Shown here piece after piece: positions 1 to 9,451 of a stretch of DNA of 64,000 nucleotides (positions are counted from its first letter, which is position 1; each line of letters opens with the position of its first letter). This stretch comes from Microplitis mediator (taxonomy: Eukaryota > Arthropoda > Insecta > Hymenoptera > Braconidae). Location of the stretch: NCBI RefSeq assembly GCF_029852145.1, contig NC_079975.1, forward strand, positions 17,667,275 through 17,731,274, in the 5' to 3' direction. The notes beneath the pieces are model-generated. The model saw only the letters and a program-made list of their open reading frames with translations. It was not told the DNA's origin and made no database searches. The translations under genes were made by a program, and so were the position numbers.

Positions 1-1593
1 CTGAACACACGTTATGAATTTCATCAATTTCAGAGTAAGAAAATTATAGATAGTGGATTCGATTTAACTGAGATATGGGAATGGGAGTTCATACGCGAAA
101 AGAAAAATAATCAGTCGCTACAATCATTTCTCAGTAATTCAAAATTCATATCTGTTAGTCCGTTAAACCCTCTTGATGCCTTTTTTGGTGGTCGAACGGG
201 TAACGTCAAAACATATTATGACGTTAAAAAAAATATTCATGGTGAAGACATTGAACAGATTCACTATGTCGACGTGTGTTCATTATATCCATGGGTTTTG
301 AAAAACGGTATTTTTCCCGTAGGGCACCCAAAAGTTTATGTTCGTCCCGATTGTCAAACTATCGCTCCTAATAATAGCATTAGCAATGTCGAAGGTTCAA
401 TTAAATGTAGAATCTTACTACCAAGACATTTATATCATCCTGTTTTACCAGTACGCATGCACGATAAGTTATTTTTTCCATTATGTATGACTTGTTGTGA
501 GAATCAAATACAATCTGATTGTCTTCATGAAAATGAAATAGAGCACGAGTTATACGGTACATGGGTAACATGCGAACTCCAAAAAGCTGTAAATACCGGC
601 TATATAATTACAGAAATTGATGAAATTTGGGGCTATCAAGTAGTAAAATATGACCGAAACGATCAAAATAGCACGGGATTATTTGTCGAGTATATAAATA
701 CATTTTTAAAAATAAAACAGGAGGCATCGGAATGGCCAAATCATTGTATTGATGAAAAATCAAAACAAGAGTATATAGTTCAGTATGAAAAGAGGGAAGG
801 TATAAATCTAGAACGCGATAAAATTGAAGAAAACCCTGGTTTAAGATCGTTAGCAAAATTATTTCTCAATTCATTTTGGGCAAAATTTGGTCAGCGTGAA
901 AATATGAGAAAAAAAGCCATCGTAAAATCTTATGAAGAATTTTGTAACATAGTTTTTAACCCAGACGTAGTAGTTAAGGAATTTGTACCCATTAATCAAG
1001 ATATTATCTTTATTAATTGGGAAAATAATTCTGACAGTTATATTCCTTCAAATCGTTCGAACGTAGTTATTGCTTTTACCACTGCCCAAGCGCGTCTTAA
1101 GCGATATTCTTACTTGGAAGATCTCGGTGATCAAGTTTTATACTCTGATACTGATTCAGTAATTTATGTAACCGACAATAAAAGAAAAGTTTTAGAAACA
1201 GGAGATTTTCTTGGTGATCTCACTAACGAGTTAGAAAAAGATTATGGTAAAGAAGCATATATTACATCTTTTTTATCTGGTGGCCCCAAATTTTATGCGT
1301 ATATAGTGAAGGACTATAAGAAGGGTAAAACAGCTGAATGTTGTAAATTAAAAAGTATCAAATTGAATGTATCAACTTCTACATTAGTTAATTATAATTC
1401 AATGCGTTCGCTTGTCGTTGACAAGAAACCGGCATTTGATGTATCATTTACGAGTATCCGTAGAGACCAATATCATCAGGTCTTAACAAAAAATGAAGAT
1501 AAAAAAAAGATACAAGTTACAGGCCCTAAGAGACGTAGAGTAGGAGAAGCAAGTACTCTCCCACATGGTTACAAAAGAGCTAAGAGAAATTAA
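1..1593 (+). CDS. Polinton protein-primed DNA polymerase B, C-terminal part (open at left edge)
   Basis: The frame is open from base 1 and ends at 1593, giving 530 visible codons; the N-terminus and exonuclease domain lie outside the window. This is the replicative polymerase of Polinton/Maverick elements, a family B enzyme that primes on a terminal protein. Palm motif A is 'VDVCSLYP' (about residue 89), the motif B region is 'LNSFWAKFGQ' (about 290) and motif C is 'YSDTDSVIYV' with DTDS at about 383. A Cys-rich stretch ('LCMTCCENQ') and a TPR-like insertion lie between A and B. The tail is basic (KRRRVGEA and HGYKRAKRN). No frame break is visible in this part. A homologous second copy lies at 13.3-16.3 kb on the - strand. 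Family assignment is sure; whether the whole gene is intact cannot be judged. Confidence 0.93.
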   Translation: MNTRYEFHQFQSKKIIDSGFDLTEIWEWEFIREKKNNQSLQSFLSNSKFISVSPLNPLDAFFGGRTGNVKTYYDVKKNIHGEDIEQIHYVDVCSLYPWVLKNGIFPVGHPKVYVRPDCQTIAPNNSISNVEGSIKCRILLPRHLYHPVLPVRMHDKLFFPLCMTCCENQIQSDCLHENEIEHELYGTWVTCELQKAVNTGYIITEIDEIWGYQVVKYDRNDQNSTGLFVEYINTFLKIKQEASEWPNHCIDEKSKQEYIVQYEKREGINLERDKIEENPGLRSLAKLFLNSFWAKFGQRENMRKKAIVKSYEEFCNIVFNPDVVVKEFVPINQDIIFINWENNSDSYIPSNRSNVVIAFTTAQARLKRYSYLEDLGDQVLYSDTDSVIYVTDNKRKVLETGDFLGDLTNELEKDYGKEAYITSFLSGGPKFYAYIVKDYKKGKTAECCKLKSIKLNVSTSTLVNYNSMRSLVVDKKPAFDVSFTSIRRDQYHQVLTKNEDKKKIQVTGPKRRRVGEASTLPHGYKRAKRN

Positions 1594-2194
1594 TCAAAAA
1601 TTGTAAATTTTTGTGTGCATTTTGAAGAAATAAATTATTTTTGTAAATTATTTAGACATAAAAAAAATTTTTATAAATAAAAAAATTTTATAAGTAAGAA
1701 AAATATTTAGAAAAAACTCTTTGTAAATTTTTAAAAATAAGAAAATTTTTTGTAATATTTAGAAATTAGAATTGTTGTTTAGTTAAGTACATTTCGTTTA
1801 GTAAGTTTCTGTAAAAACTTTTATTGTATTTTTATGAGCGAAAATTTTAAATAAACTGGAAAAAATATAATTTTGTATTTTTATCATTTAATTTAAGTTT
1901 CTTTTCTCACCAATACTTTCTTTTTCGAGTATTATATTGTTTAAACGTTTTTTATAACATTCCCTCCATTTTTCATCATTAACTTTCTGGTGGGGATCAA
2001 GCTATAAGACCTGCCACCTTCAATCGAATCCTCAGTCTTCGTTTTACATTATACTTCTCTTCTACGACTAAAATTGTATTTGAAAAGTTCTGAGTGTAGT
2101 CTCTGCAAGAAGTGTGAAGTATACTCGATTTTGGAAACATCAGTTTGAATTATTACGTACAAATGTAAGTAGCTTTACTATTGTATGATATATA
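1594..2194. other. AT-rich spacer downstream of polB
   Basis: About 600 bp of A/T-rich sequence with short repeated words of the type 'taaaaattt'. I see no coding potential. It probably holds the polB 3' untranslated end (AATAAA-like words near 1850) and ends at the TA dinucleotide that flanks the palindromic element. Confidence 0.6.
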
Positions 2195-4213
2195 CACTGG
2201 TCACAGAAATTAAGGGATAGAAAAAAAATCCGAAATTTTTAGGTAATTTTCAACATGCTGTAACTCGGTGAAAAATGGTCGTATAAAAAAAATAAAAAAA
2301 GCAAATTGTAGCCTCAAGTTTCTAGTTTTCAGATCTGGACCTCAAAATTTTTTATCATGTACGGTTCCGGAGTAATCATAAGAAAACCAACGAAAAAAAA
2401 ATTTTCAAAATTTTTGCTGGTCTTTCAATACCTCTATGGGCGACAATAAATTTTTTTGAATAATCCGACTGTCTGACTTTTCTCGGAAATTTTATGCCCT
2501 TTAATTTGGTGGCCTTACAAAGTCTCTACGACGATTTGGCGCCGAGTTATCATTGATCAAAGCAAAAAAGTCCATTTTGGCTTTGATAATCAATAACTCC
2601 GGATGTATTGGTCGTACAGAGAATGGAAGTAGGGTTTTGAAAACTGGAAAACATTCTCTATAGGGCAAAATTAGTGGCATTTGATAGGAAAATTTTTTTT
2701 AAAGCGATATTGTTTGGTAAAAAACAGGTCAAAATTCACAAATTTAAGGATATTCGGAAATCTTGCTATAACTTTGGATATAACGGATAAACAAAGGATA
2801 TCTTCGACTTTTTTTCAACCTCAAAGTGTCCTGAAAAAACCCTGAAAATTTCAAATCGCAGCGATTTTTCTTTCTTAGTGCCCCGAAGCTTTAAATTTAT
2901 CGATTTTGTCAAAAATCACCATAATTGGTAGTTTCTCGGTTTTTGTTCATTTTTTCGATTTGAAAATTTTTTTTTTACCGATAATCTTCATTTCTTTAAT
3001 CAAAAAGATCGATTATCGAAAAAAATTGAAAAAAAAAATTTTTCAAAAAATTTTTTTTTTTTTCAAAATTTTTTTTTTCAAAAATTTTTTTTTTTCAAAA
3101 TTTTTTTTTTTTTGTTGTATCTGCAATGATTTATCATTGTCAAAAAAAATTCCTAAAATTTTTTTTACCGCCGGCATTAGAGTTACCCAAAGCGTATGTT
3201 TGTTAAGTTAACATTTAAAGCAGATGCAGTTACAGCGGTAACAAAAATTTTAGGAATTTTTTTTGACAGTGATAAATCATTACAGATACAACAAAAAAAA
3301 AAAATTTTGAAAAAAAAAAATTTTTGAAAAAAAAAATTTTGAAAAAAAAAAAAAATTTTTTGAAAAATTTTTTTTTTTTCAATTTTTTTCGATAATCGAT
3401 CTTTTTGATTAAAGAAATGAAGATTATCGGTAAAAAAAAAATTTTCAAATCGAAAAAATGAACAAAAACCGAGAAACTACCAATTATGGTGATTTTTGAC
3501 AAAATCGATAAATTTAAAGCTTCGGGGCACTAAGAAAGAAAAATCGCTGCGATTTGAAATTTTCAGGGTTTTTTCAGGACACTTTGAGGTTGAAAAAAAG
3601 TCGAAGATATCCTTTGTTTATCCGTTATATCCAAAGTTATAGCAAGATTTCCGAATATCCTTAAATTTGTGAATTTTGACCTGTTTTTTACCAAACAATA
3701 TCGCTTTAAAAAAAATTTTCCTATCAAATGCCACTAATTTTGCCCTATAGAGAATGTTTTCCAGTTTTCAAAACCCTACTTCCATTCTCTGTACGACCAA
3801 TACATCCGGAGTTATTGATTATCAAAGCCAAAATGGACTTTTTTGCTTTGATCAATGATAACTCGGCGCCAAATCGTCGTAGAGACTTTTTAAGGCCACC
3901 AAATTAAAGGGCATAAAATTTCCGAGAAAAGTCAGACAGTCGGATTATTCAAAAAAATTTATTGTCGCCCATAGAGGTATTGAAAGACCAGCAAAAATTT
4001 TGAAAATTTTTTTTTCGTTGGTTTTCTTATGATTACTCCGGAACCGTACATGATAAAAAATTTTGAGGTCCAGATCTGAAAACTAGAAACTTGAGGCTAC
4101 AATTTGCTTTTTTTATTTTTTTTATACGACCATTTTTCACCGAGTTACAGCATGTTGAAAATTACCTAAAAATTTCGGATTTTTTTTCTATCCCTTAATT
4201 TCTGTGACCAGTG
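2195..4213. mobile_element. 2.0-kb palindromic (foldback) element, TA target site, copy 1
   Basis: The whole unit is one near-perfect inverted repeat of two arms of about 1 kb. The left end reads CACTGGTCACAGAAATTAAG and the right end is its reverse complement, each flanked by TA (2193-2194 and 4214-4215). The centre (about 3180-3230) is a short asymmetric loop. Poly-A/poly-T blocks lie on both sides of it. The two ORFs of about 100 and 90 codons in the arms are mirror images made of low-complexity codons and are not genes. TA duplication and CACT/AGTG ends suggest a non-autonomous Tc1/mariner-like element; that is an inference. Related copies are at 47954-49372 and, diverged, at 33070-34438. 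Confidence 0.88.
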
Positions 4214-4283
4214 TATATTCATGTATATATTGTCATAAGTTGTAAATTTTAATGAATATTTATACTATTTTACAGATTTAATC

Positions 4284-4619
4284 ATGAATCTGTCAGCGAT
4301 AAACAGTTCTGCAACTCTGAAAGACATTTTACCAAAAAATAAAATGTCAGAACTGACCATAAATAAGGAATTCAACGTTACTGACTTGAAATCTGTTTCA
4401 ACAAAATTCGGTGATAGTATTGTCACTGCTCTCAATGGCGAGTTTTGCATTTATCTACCTAAGCGTACTACTGTAGTATTTCAAAAGGATCCTGCATCAC
4501 TAGAGGCACTACATAAATTCATCGAAGAAGAAACTTTATATCTTCTTTACCATGGAGGAGAGTATAATAAATTTGAATTTGTAATTAGACCAACTGATGA
4601 AGAAAATACACTTTATTAA
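4284..4619 (+). CDS. Small Polinton-associated protein, 111 aa
   Basis: The complete ORF starts at ATG 4284 and lies between the palindrome and the ATPase on the same strand. Features include 'TINKEFNVTDLKSVSTKFGD', then 'SIVTALNGEFCIYLPKR' and 'YLLYHGGEYNKFEFVI'. The pattern of a short beta-rich protein with an FxxYLPKR core resembles small proteins often seen in insect Polintons and other virus-like elements; I recall them as possible nucleic-acid-binding (OB-like) folds but cannot verify that. Function is unknown. It is intact, unlike its neighbours. Confidence 0.6.
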   Translation: MNLSAINSSATLKDILPKNKMSELTINKEFNVTDLKSVSTKFGDSIVTALNGEFCIYLPKRTTVVFQKDPASLEALHKFIEEETLYLLYHGGEYNKFEFVIRPTDEENTLY

Positions 4620-4750
4620 ACTTATATGTAAAGAAATTATGAAATAAATAAATTAGAGAAAAGAAATGAAATTTTGTACTTATAATTTTTAATTTAAGTT
4701 ACCTTTCCTATAAATATTCCTACATCTTCATTATTATTTCATAAGTTAAA

Positions 4751-5157
4751 ATGGATGCAAGGTGGAAACATCCATTTACTGCTATCATTTCTGGACCCAC
4801 TGGTTGTGGAAAAACCTTTTTTGTTAAGCGTTTCTTAAAAGAAATCCACGAAATTTGCGATACAGAATTTAAGAAATTAATTTTTATAATGCGGGATGGC
4901 AAGTGGGATACGCAGATTATGATAAGTCATTGGTAGAGTTCCAAGAAGGTCTGCCTCAATCCGGTGATTTCGACGATAACTTGGCAAAATTAGTGGTAGT
5001 AGACGATTTAATGCGGGAATCATCTAATGGGTCTATTGTTGATTTATTTACAAAAGGCAGCCTTTACAAGGAGGAGGAAACAAAAAGCAGTTTTATAAAA
5101 ATTTATTCAAATGGCAGCGACTGTAGAAGAAGAAATACTCAAAAAAAAGTATTATGA
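4751..5157 (+). pseudogene. Polinton packaging ATPase (FtsK/HerA-A32-like), frameshifted and truncated
   Basis: The first part starts at ATG 4751 and carries Walker A 'GPTGCGKT' at residue 15. The reading frame then shifts at about 4885-4902. The second part carries 'YADYDKSLVEFQEGLP' and Walker B 'LVVVDDLM', followed by 'IVDLFTKGS', the usual run after Walker B in this family. After that the protein diverges and ends at 5157, overlapping the integrase start, so roughly the last third (sensor region) is missing. In intact Polintons the enzyme is thought to pump DNA into capsids. With both the frameshift and the C-terminal deletion this copy should be non-functional. Confidence 0.85.
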
Positions 5158-5821
5158 TCCATCTAATCCTGTTTCTTATTCTGGAGCTCGAAATTTAAAA
5201 AATATAAACTTTAGAACAGCTCGCAATCCTGATGTTAAATGTGCAGTAGTAGAACGAGTAAACCGAACTTTGAAAGAACGCATGTGGCGATATTTTGCTC
5301 ATCATAAAACCTATCGCTATTTAGATATCTTACAGCAATTAGTTGATGCATAAAATAATACAAAGCATAGTTCAATTAGAATGGAACCATCATCTGTAAC
5401 TATATATAATGCTAAAGTCGCATGGAATAATATTAAAAAACAGTTTCCAACAATAGCAATGCGAAAGAAAGTCTTCAAATATAAGGTAAACGACTATATT
5501 CGGATCAGTAAATATAAGTCAGTGTTTGAGAAAGGATATGAGGCTGGTTATACTGAAGAAATTTTTCAAATAACAAAAGCAAATCTTCGGCAAAACATAC
5601 CTATTTATGAATTAAAAGATTTAAATGGTGAAGAAATTGATGGTTTCTTTTATGAACAAGAATTAGTGCGCGTTAATAAAGATTTTGAAAAAGACGAATT
5701 TATAATCGAAAAGATAATTAAATCCAAGGGTAAAGGAAAAAATAAACAATACTTTGTCAAGTGGCAAGGATATCCAGATAAATTTAATTCTTGGGTTCTC
5801 GCATCAACAATATCAGAATGA
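5111..5821 (+). pseudogene. Polinton retroviral-type integrase with chromodomain, catalytic core deleted
   Basis: The gene starts at ATG 5111 with the usual N-terminal 'EEEILKKKYYDPSNPVSYSG'. It then jumps directly into the end of the catalytic domain ('VVERVNRTLKERMWRYF'), so the zinc-binding region and most of the DDE core are absent. A TAA at 5351-5353 interrupts the frame where Tyr is expected before 'NNTKHSS'; the same frame then runs on to 5821. The C-terminal part is an SH3-like region followed by a chromodomain ('FIIEKIIKSKGKGKNKQYFV' and 'KWQGYPDKFNSW'). Total length is about 236 codons, clearly shorter than I expect for the family. The ATG of the next gene overlaps its stop (ATGA at 5818). 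Confidence 0.88.
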
Positions 5822-6642
5822 ATAAAACAGAGTTTCATATGGTTTTACCTAGTGATAGTAGCATGAACTACTACCCTAACAACACAGCGACCAATTATAC
5901 AACAATGTTACCTGAACATATTAAATTAGAAGGTCAATGAGTCGTTGGTTTGGAAGAGATACAGTTTCCGGCAAGTTTTCTTCATATACAATCGAAACAA
6001 GAAAGTAAAATATGTTTAATAAGAGCTGAAGGATCAAAAGATATATGTGATGATTTTTATTTTCCGCCTGGACTTTATAATGATCCAAATAGATTGACAC
6101 ATAATTTGACTTATTTTCTTCCTACAATGGAGCATTTTCATTTTGAAATAAATGATGCAGGATATACTAAAATAAAACGAATATGTGAACCTCCTTTTTG
6201 TAACAACACTAGTCATCGCCTTGAACTTTCAAATACTTTATTAGATATTTTAGGCTTTGAACGCTATACTGATGGAAATAAACAGCAAAAATTTGTAATC
6301 GGTAATAGAAATGGAAGGAGTTATGAATTCACAAGCATAAGTAAAAGACCTCTGAGTTTAATACGAGGTTTACCTAACAGTCTCTTCATATATTCAGTTA
6401 TATGCTCCCCCTATGTAACTGGGGATGTGAACTCTGCACTGTTACGTATAATACCTATAGATGCAAGTTCATATACCTATGGTATGATGATTATTAACAC
6501 CTATGGCGCTCCTAATTATATTCCTGTTTTATCAAATTCATTTAGAACAATTGAAATACATATAAGAGATAATGTCGGAGATCCTGTACCATTTGACTAC
6601 GGACCATTGAACGTTACACTACACTTTAAAAGAGTTGATTAA
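5818..6642 (+). pseudogene. Polinton penton-like minor capsid protein, one in-frame stop
   Basis: The frame begins at ATG 5818, which overlaps the integrase stop, and runs to 6642 with one TGA at 5938-5940. That TGA falls exactly where Trp is expected in the family signature 'xWxVGLxEIQxP' (here stop-VVGLEEIQFP), so it looks like TGG to TGA. The remainder (230 codons) is open and includes 'CSPYVTGDVNSALLRIIPID' and a C-terminal jelly-roll-like strand pattern. In Polintons and adintoviruses this single jelly-roll protein is the predicted vertex (penton) protein. An internal start after the stop would lose about 45 residues. Confidence 0.8.
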
Positions 6643-6644
6643 AA

Positions 6645-7172
6645 ATGTCTCATTACATCGAGTATTACAATAATCAGGCGGAAGGAGGATACATTGAAAA
6701 ATATAATAGATTTGGTAAAGTTTATGTTGGGTCTTATCAGCATGGACATGGAATAGGGGCCTTTCTCGGAGGGCTCTTTCGCAGAGTAGTCCCATTTCTT
6801 GGTGAAGCAGCACGTGCTATAGAAAAAGAGGCACTTCATGCAGGTGCTAATGTGTTGAGTGATTTCACAACGGGACGAATTCCTTTAAAGCAGGTATTGG
6901 ACCATAGGCTTACAGAATCAGGATTACGTCTAAAAAGAAAAGCATCAGAAAAATTAGATGAGATCATGAGAGGCTCTGGATATACAAGAAAGCGCATACG
7001 CAAAATTACTCATAAGACGACCAGAAGTGGTAGGGTAAAGAAGCGGAACAGTAAGAAAAAAACAACAGCTAAAAGAAAAAGTAAATTCAATAAAAAGAAA
7101 AAATCGACTAAAAAAACGCGTAAAGTGAAAAATTCTCCTAAGAAACGTGACGTGTACGATATATTTAATTAA
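6645..7172 (+). CDS. Polinton PX-like protein (minor virion/core protein), 175 aa
   Basis: The ORF is intact, starting 3 bp after the penton stop. The N-terminal half contains 'GSYQHGHGIGAFLGGLFRR' (residues 29-47), an amphipathic glycine-rich stretch that in this family is compared with adenovirus pVI/pX-type proteins. The C-terminal third is extremely basic, with runs of K/R such as KKRNSKKKT and KSKFNKKKKSTKK, as expected for a DNA-condensing or nuclear protein. It lies between penton and major capsid genes, the usual Polinton order. No damage is visible. Confidence 0.82.
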   Translation: MSHYIEYYNNQAEGGYIEKYNRFGKVYVGSYQHGHGIGAFLGGLFRRVVPFLGEAARAIEKEALHAGANVLSDFTTGRIPLKQVLDHRLTESGLRLKRKASEKLDEIMRGSGYTRKRIRKITHKTTRSGRVKKRNSKKKTTAKRKSKFNKKKKSTKKTRKVKNSPKKRDVYDIFN

Positions 7173-7174
7173 AA

Positions 7175-8485
7175 ACGTCGTTTTTACATTCACATTCGGC
7201 TGAGTGCGCAAAATCAGAACTAGATTTATTCACATTACCTCCTACACAAACAAGTATTGAACAATCACAATGGACGTATTACAATCCAATGTCATCTTTG
7301 TCGGACGACGCACCAATAGAATTTGTCGTACCTGGGCATGGCGAGAAATACATTGATTTATCACATACTATGATAAAAATTAAAGCAAAAATTGTACAAG
7401 CTAATGGTAAAGTAGATGAAAAAGATATTGTGGGTCCAGTAAATAATTTTTTACATACAATATTTAATCAAGTAGATGTGTTTTTCAATCAAAAAATGAT
7501 TTCCCCGCCCAATAATGCCTACGCCTATAGGGCTTACATAGAAACACTTTTAAATTATGGAGCTGACGCAAAGAGAAGTCATCTAAAAATGACTTTATGG
7601 GCTACGGATACTCGGAATGAAATGGATGCTGTAGTAGCACAAAAAAATACTGGTCTAGATAAACGTATCGCTTATTCGTCTAAAGGAAAAGAGTTTGAAT
7701 TGATGGGACATTTACATTGCGATGTTTTTAATCAAGATAAATTTTTGTTTAATGGAGTCGAAATGAGAATTCGATTAATTCGCTCAAAAAACGCATTTTG
7801 TCTTATGGATGGAAGTGCAAATAGCTACATTGTCAAGATTACAGAAGCAATGTTAGTTGTCAGAAGAGTGAAAATCAGCCCAAGTATTTCAATTACTCAC
7901 GCAAAGACTCTGAGTCAAACAACAGCAAAGTATCCTTTAACTAGAGTTGAAGTAATATCATTTGTTTCACCCCAGGGTATACTCGGCAACACCAGTGACA
8001 ATGTTGTATTGGGTCAATTACCTAAAAGAATAACACTTGGCTTTGTGGATAATCGAGCATATCATGGGTCAAAAACTCATAACCCCTTCAATTTCCAAAC
8101 ATTTTCGTTAAACTATCTTTCCTTATACATTGATGGGAAACAGCTTTTGGGTCGAGCCTTACAGCCAAATTACGGGAACAATTATTTAGAGTTAGAAGCA
8201 TTTAATACACTATTTAGTGGAACAGGCATCTATTTTGGAAATACGGGTAACTGCATCTCACGTATCGAGTGTACTCACGGATACACTCTCTATGCTTTTG
8301 ATTTAACACCTAATCTATCAGCAAATCTAGCTTCTCATTGGAATTTGATAAAAACTGGAAGTTTGAGAATAGAAGCACGTTTTGCTACTGCTCTTGAAGT
8401 TAATGTGAACTGCGTAGTGTACTTGGAATTTGATAATATTTTAGAAATTGATTCTTCAAGACAAGTTATTGTAGATCATAATTAA
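7175..8485 (+). CDS. Polinton major capsid protein (double jelly roll), start codon mutated to ACG
   Basis: An open frame of 436 codons ends at 8485. The family's conserved N-terminus (SELDLFTLPPTQTSIEQSQW at about residues 15-34) lies upstream of the first ATG (7289), so translation should begin near 7175. The codon there is ACG rather than ATG, and an upstream in-frame TAA (7166-7168) leaves no other ATG. Downstream come 'SPPNNAYAYRAYIETLLNYG' and 'FLFNGVEMRIRLIRSK', typical of proteins annotated in animals as 'F54H12.2-like', which are Polinton capsid proteins. Either the start codon is lost or a near-cognate ACG is used; the sequence cannot decide. The rest is uninterrupted. Confidence 0.9.
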   Translation, partial: TSFLHSHSAECAKSELDLFTLPPTQTSIEQSQWTYYNPMSSLSDDAPIEFVVPGHGEKYIDLSHTMIKIKAKIVQANGKVDEKDIVGPVNNFLHTIFNQVDVFFNQKMISPPNNAYAYRAYIETLLNYGADAKRSHLKMTLWATDTRNEMDAVVAQKNTGLDKRIAYSSKGKEFELMGHLHCDVFNQDKFLFNGVEMRIRLIRSKNAFCLMDGSANSYIVKITEAMLVVRRVKISPSISITHAKTLSQTTAKYPLTRVEVISFVSPQGILGNTSDNVVLGQLPKRITLGFVDNRAYHGSKTHNPFNFQTFSLNYLSLYIDGKQLLGRALQPNYGNNYLELEAFNTLFSGTGIYFGNTGNCISRIECTHGYTLYAFDLTPNLSANLASHWNLIKTGSLRIEARFATALEVNVNCVVYLEFDNILEIDSSRQVIVDHN

Positions 8486-8561
8486 TAAAAAGTATATGAA
8501 ACAGAGAATTAGTAAATAAAATTTAGTATTCAGTGAGATACCACACTGTACGGTTAGTTTT

Positions 8562-9089
8562 ATGGATACTCGGCGGTTATTAAAACTGTTACCATACACC
8601 GATGCCTGCACTGGAGGAGTCTACGCTGCTGACCAAATTCCTTGGAGTTGGCCCAGACCCTGTGCTATCATCGCAAACACGGATGATCATACAAAACCAG
8701 GAACCCACTGGGTCGCGTTCCACGTGAACAAGAATGGCTACGAAATCTACTTCGACAGCTTCGGACGCCCACCAAACGATCATAGATTTGTTCAACGACT
8801 TGGAAGAAACAGCAGAAACTTCCGATGGAATAAACATCATTTACAAAATATTGGTTCTAATTATTGCGGCCAATATTGCATTGTTGTTTTGCATTGGTTA
8901 TGTAATAACAACTCCTTATCATCATTTTGTAAATTGTTTAATGAAAATACAGAACAAAACGATCAAATACTATTAAAAATGTTCAAAAATATTATAAGAG
9001 ATAAGTTAAAGAATAGAAATAAGCTAAATAAACCTTATATAAATATATCTGGTAGAGGGCAAATATATAATCAAAAATGTACTAGCTAA
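8562..9089 (+). CDS. Polinton adenain-like cysteine protease, 175 aa
   Basis: The ORF is complete, starting at ATG 8562 downstream of the capsid gene. The catalytic arrangement of the adenovirus-protease (C5/Ulp1-like) clan is visible: His49 in 'KPGTHWVAFHV', Asp65 in 'YFDSFGRPP', Gln95, and Cys102 in 'SNYCGQYC'. The 7-residue Gln-Cys spacing matches adenain. It is the predicted maturation protease for capsid proteins. No stop or frameshift is visible, so it may still be intact although neighbouring genes are not. Confidence 0.88.
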   Translation: MDTRRLLKLLPYTDACTGGVYAADQIPWSWPRPCAIIANTDDHTKPGTHWVAFHVNKNGYEIYFDSFGRPPNDHRFVQRLGRNSRNFRWNKHHLQNIGSNYCGQYCIVVLHWLCNNNSLSSFCKLFNENTEQNDQILLKMFKNIIRDKLKNRNKLNKPYINISGRGQIYNQKCTS

Positions 9090-9211
9090 TGTATAATTTG
9101 AAAAACTAATTTTGTAAGTATGAGTGTGTGTGAGAAGAAAATAATAAATAAAAATTTAATATACTAAAGATATTCTTTTTAATTTACCTAAAATTTTAAT
9201 TTAATTTAATA

Positions 9212-9219
<8 letters not shown>

Positions 9220-9290
<71 letters not shown>

Positions 9291-9299
9291 TACATATAT
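9220..9299. repeat. (TA)n microsatellite
   Basis: About 80 bp of alternating TA with a few CA interruptions near the right end. It lies in the roughly 360-bp non-coding gap between the protease gene and the opposite-strand three-exon gene; the rest of the gap is AT-rich without visible features. Confidence 0.95.
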
Positions 9300-9451
9300 G
9301 TCTATCTAAATTATAAATCAAAAAGGTTCTTAATAATAAGTAATAAAAAATATTTTCGATTGAATAATTTTTTATCGACAGACTAAAATCTTAATGGAAT
9401 TTACAAATTTTATTATTATAATGATTATGATAATTATGATGATTATTATTA

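Noticed and set aside
2906..3502. Two mirror-image ORFs of about 100 and 90 codons inside the palindrome, both beginning MSKITIIGSFSVF
   Set aside because: They are the same low-complexity sequence read from opposite arms; composition is Lys/Phe runs from poly-A/poly-T, with no domain-like pattern.
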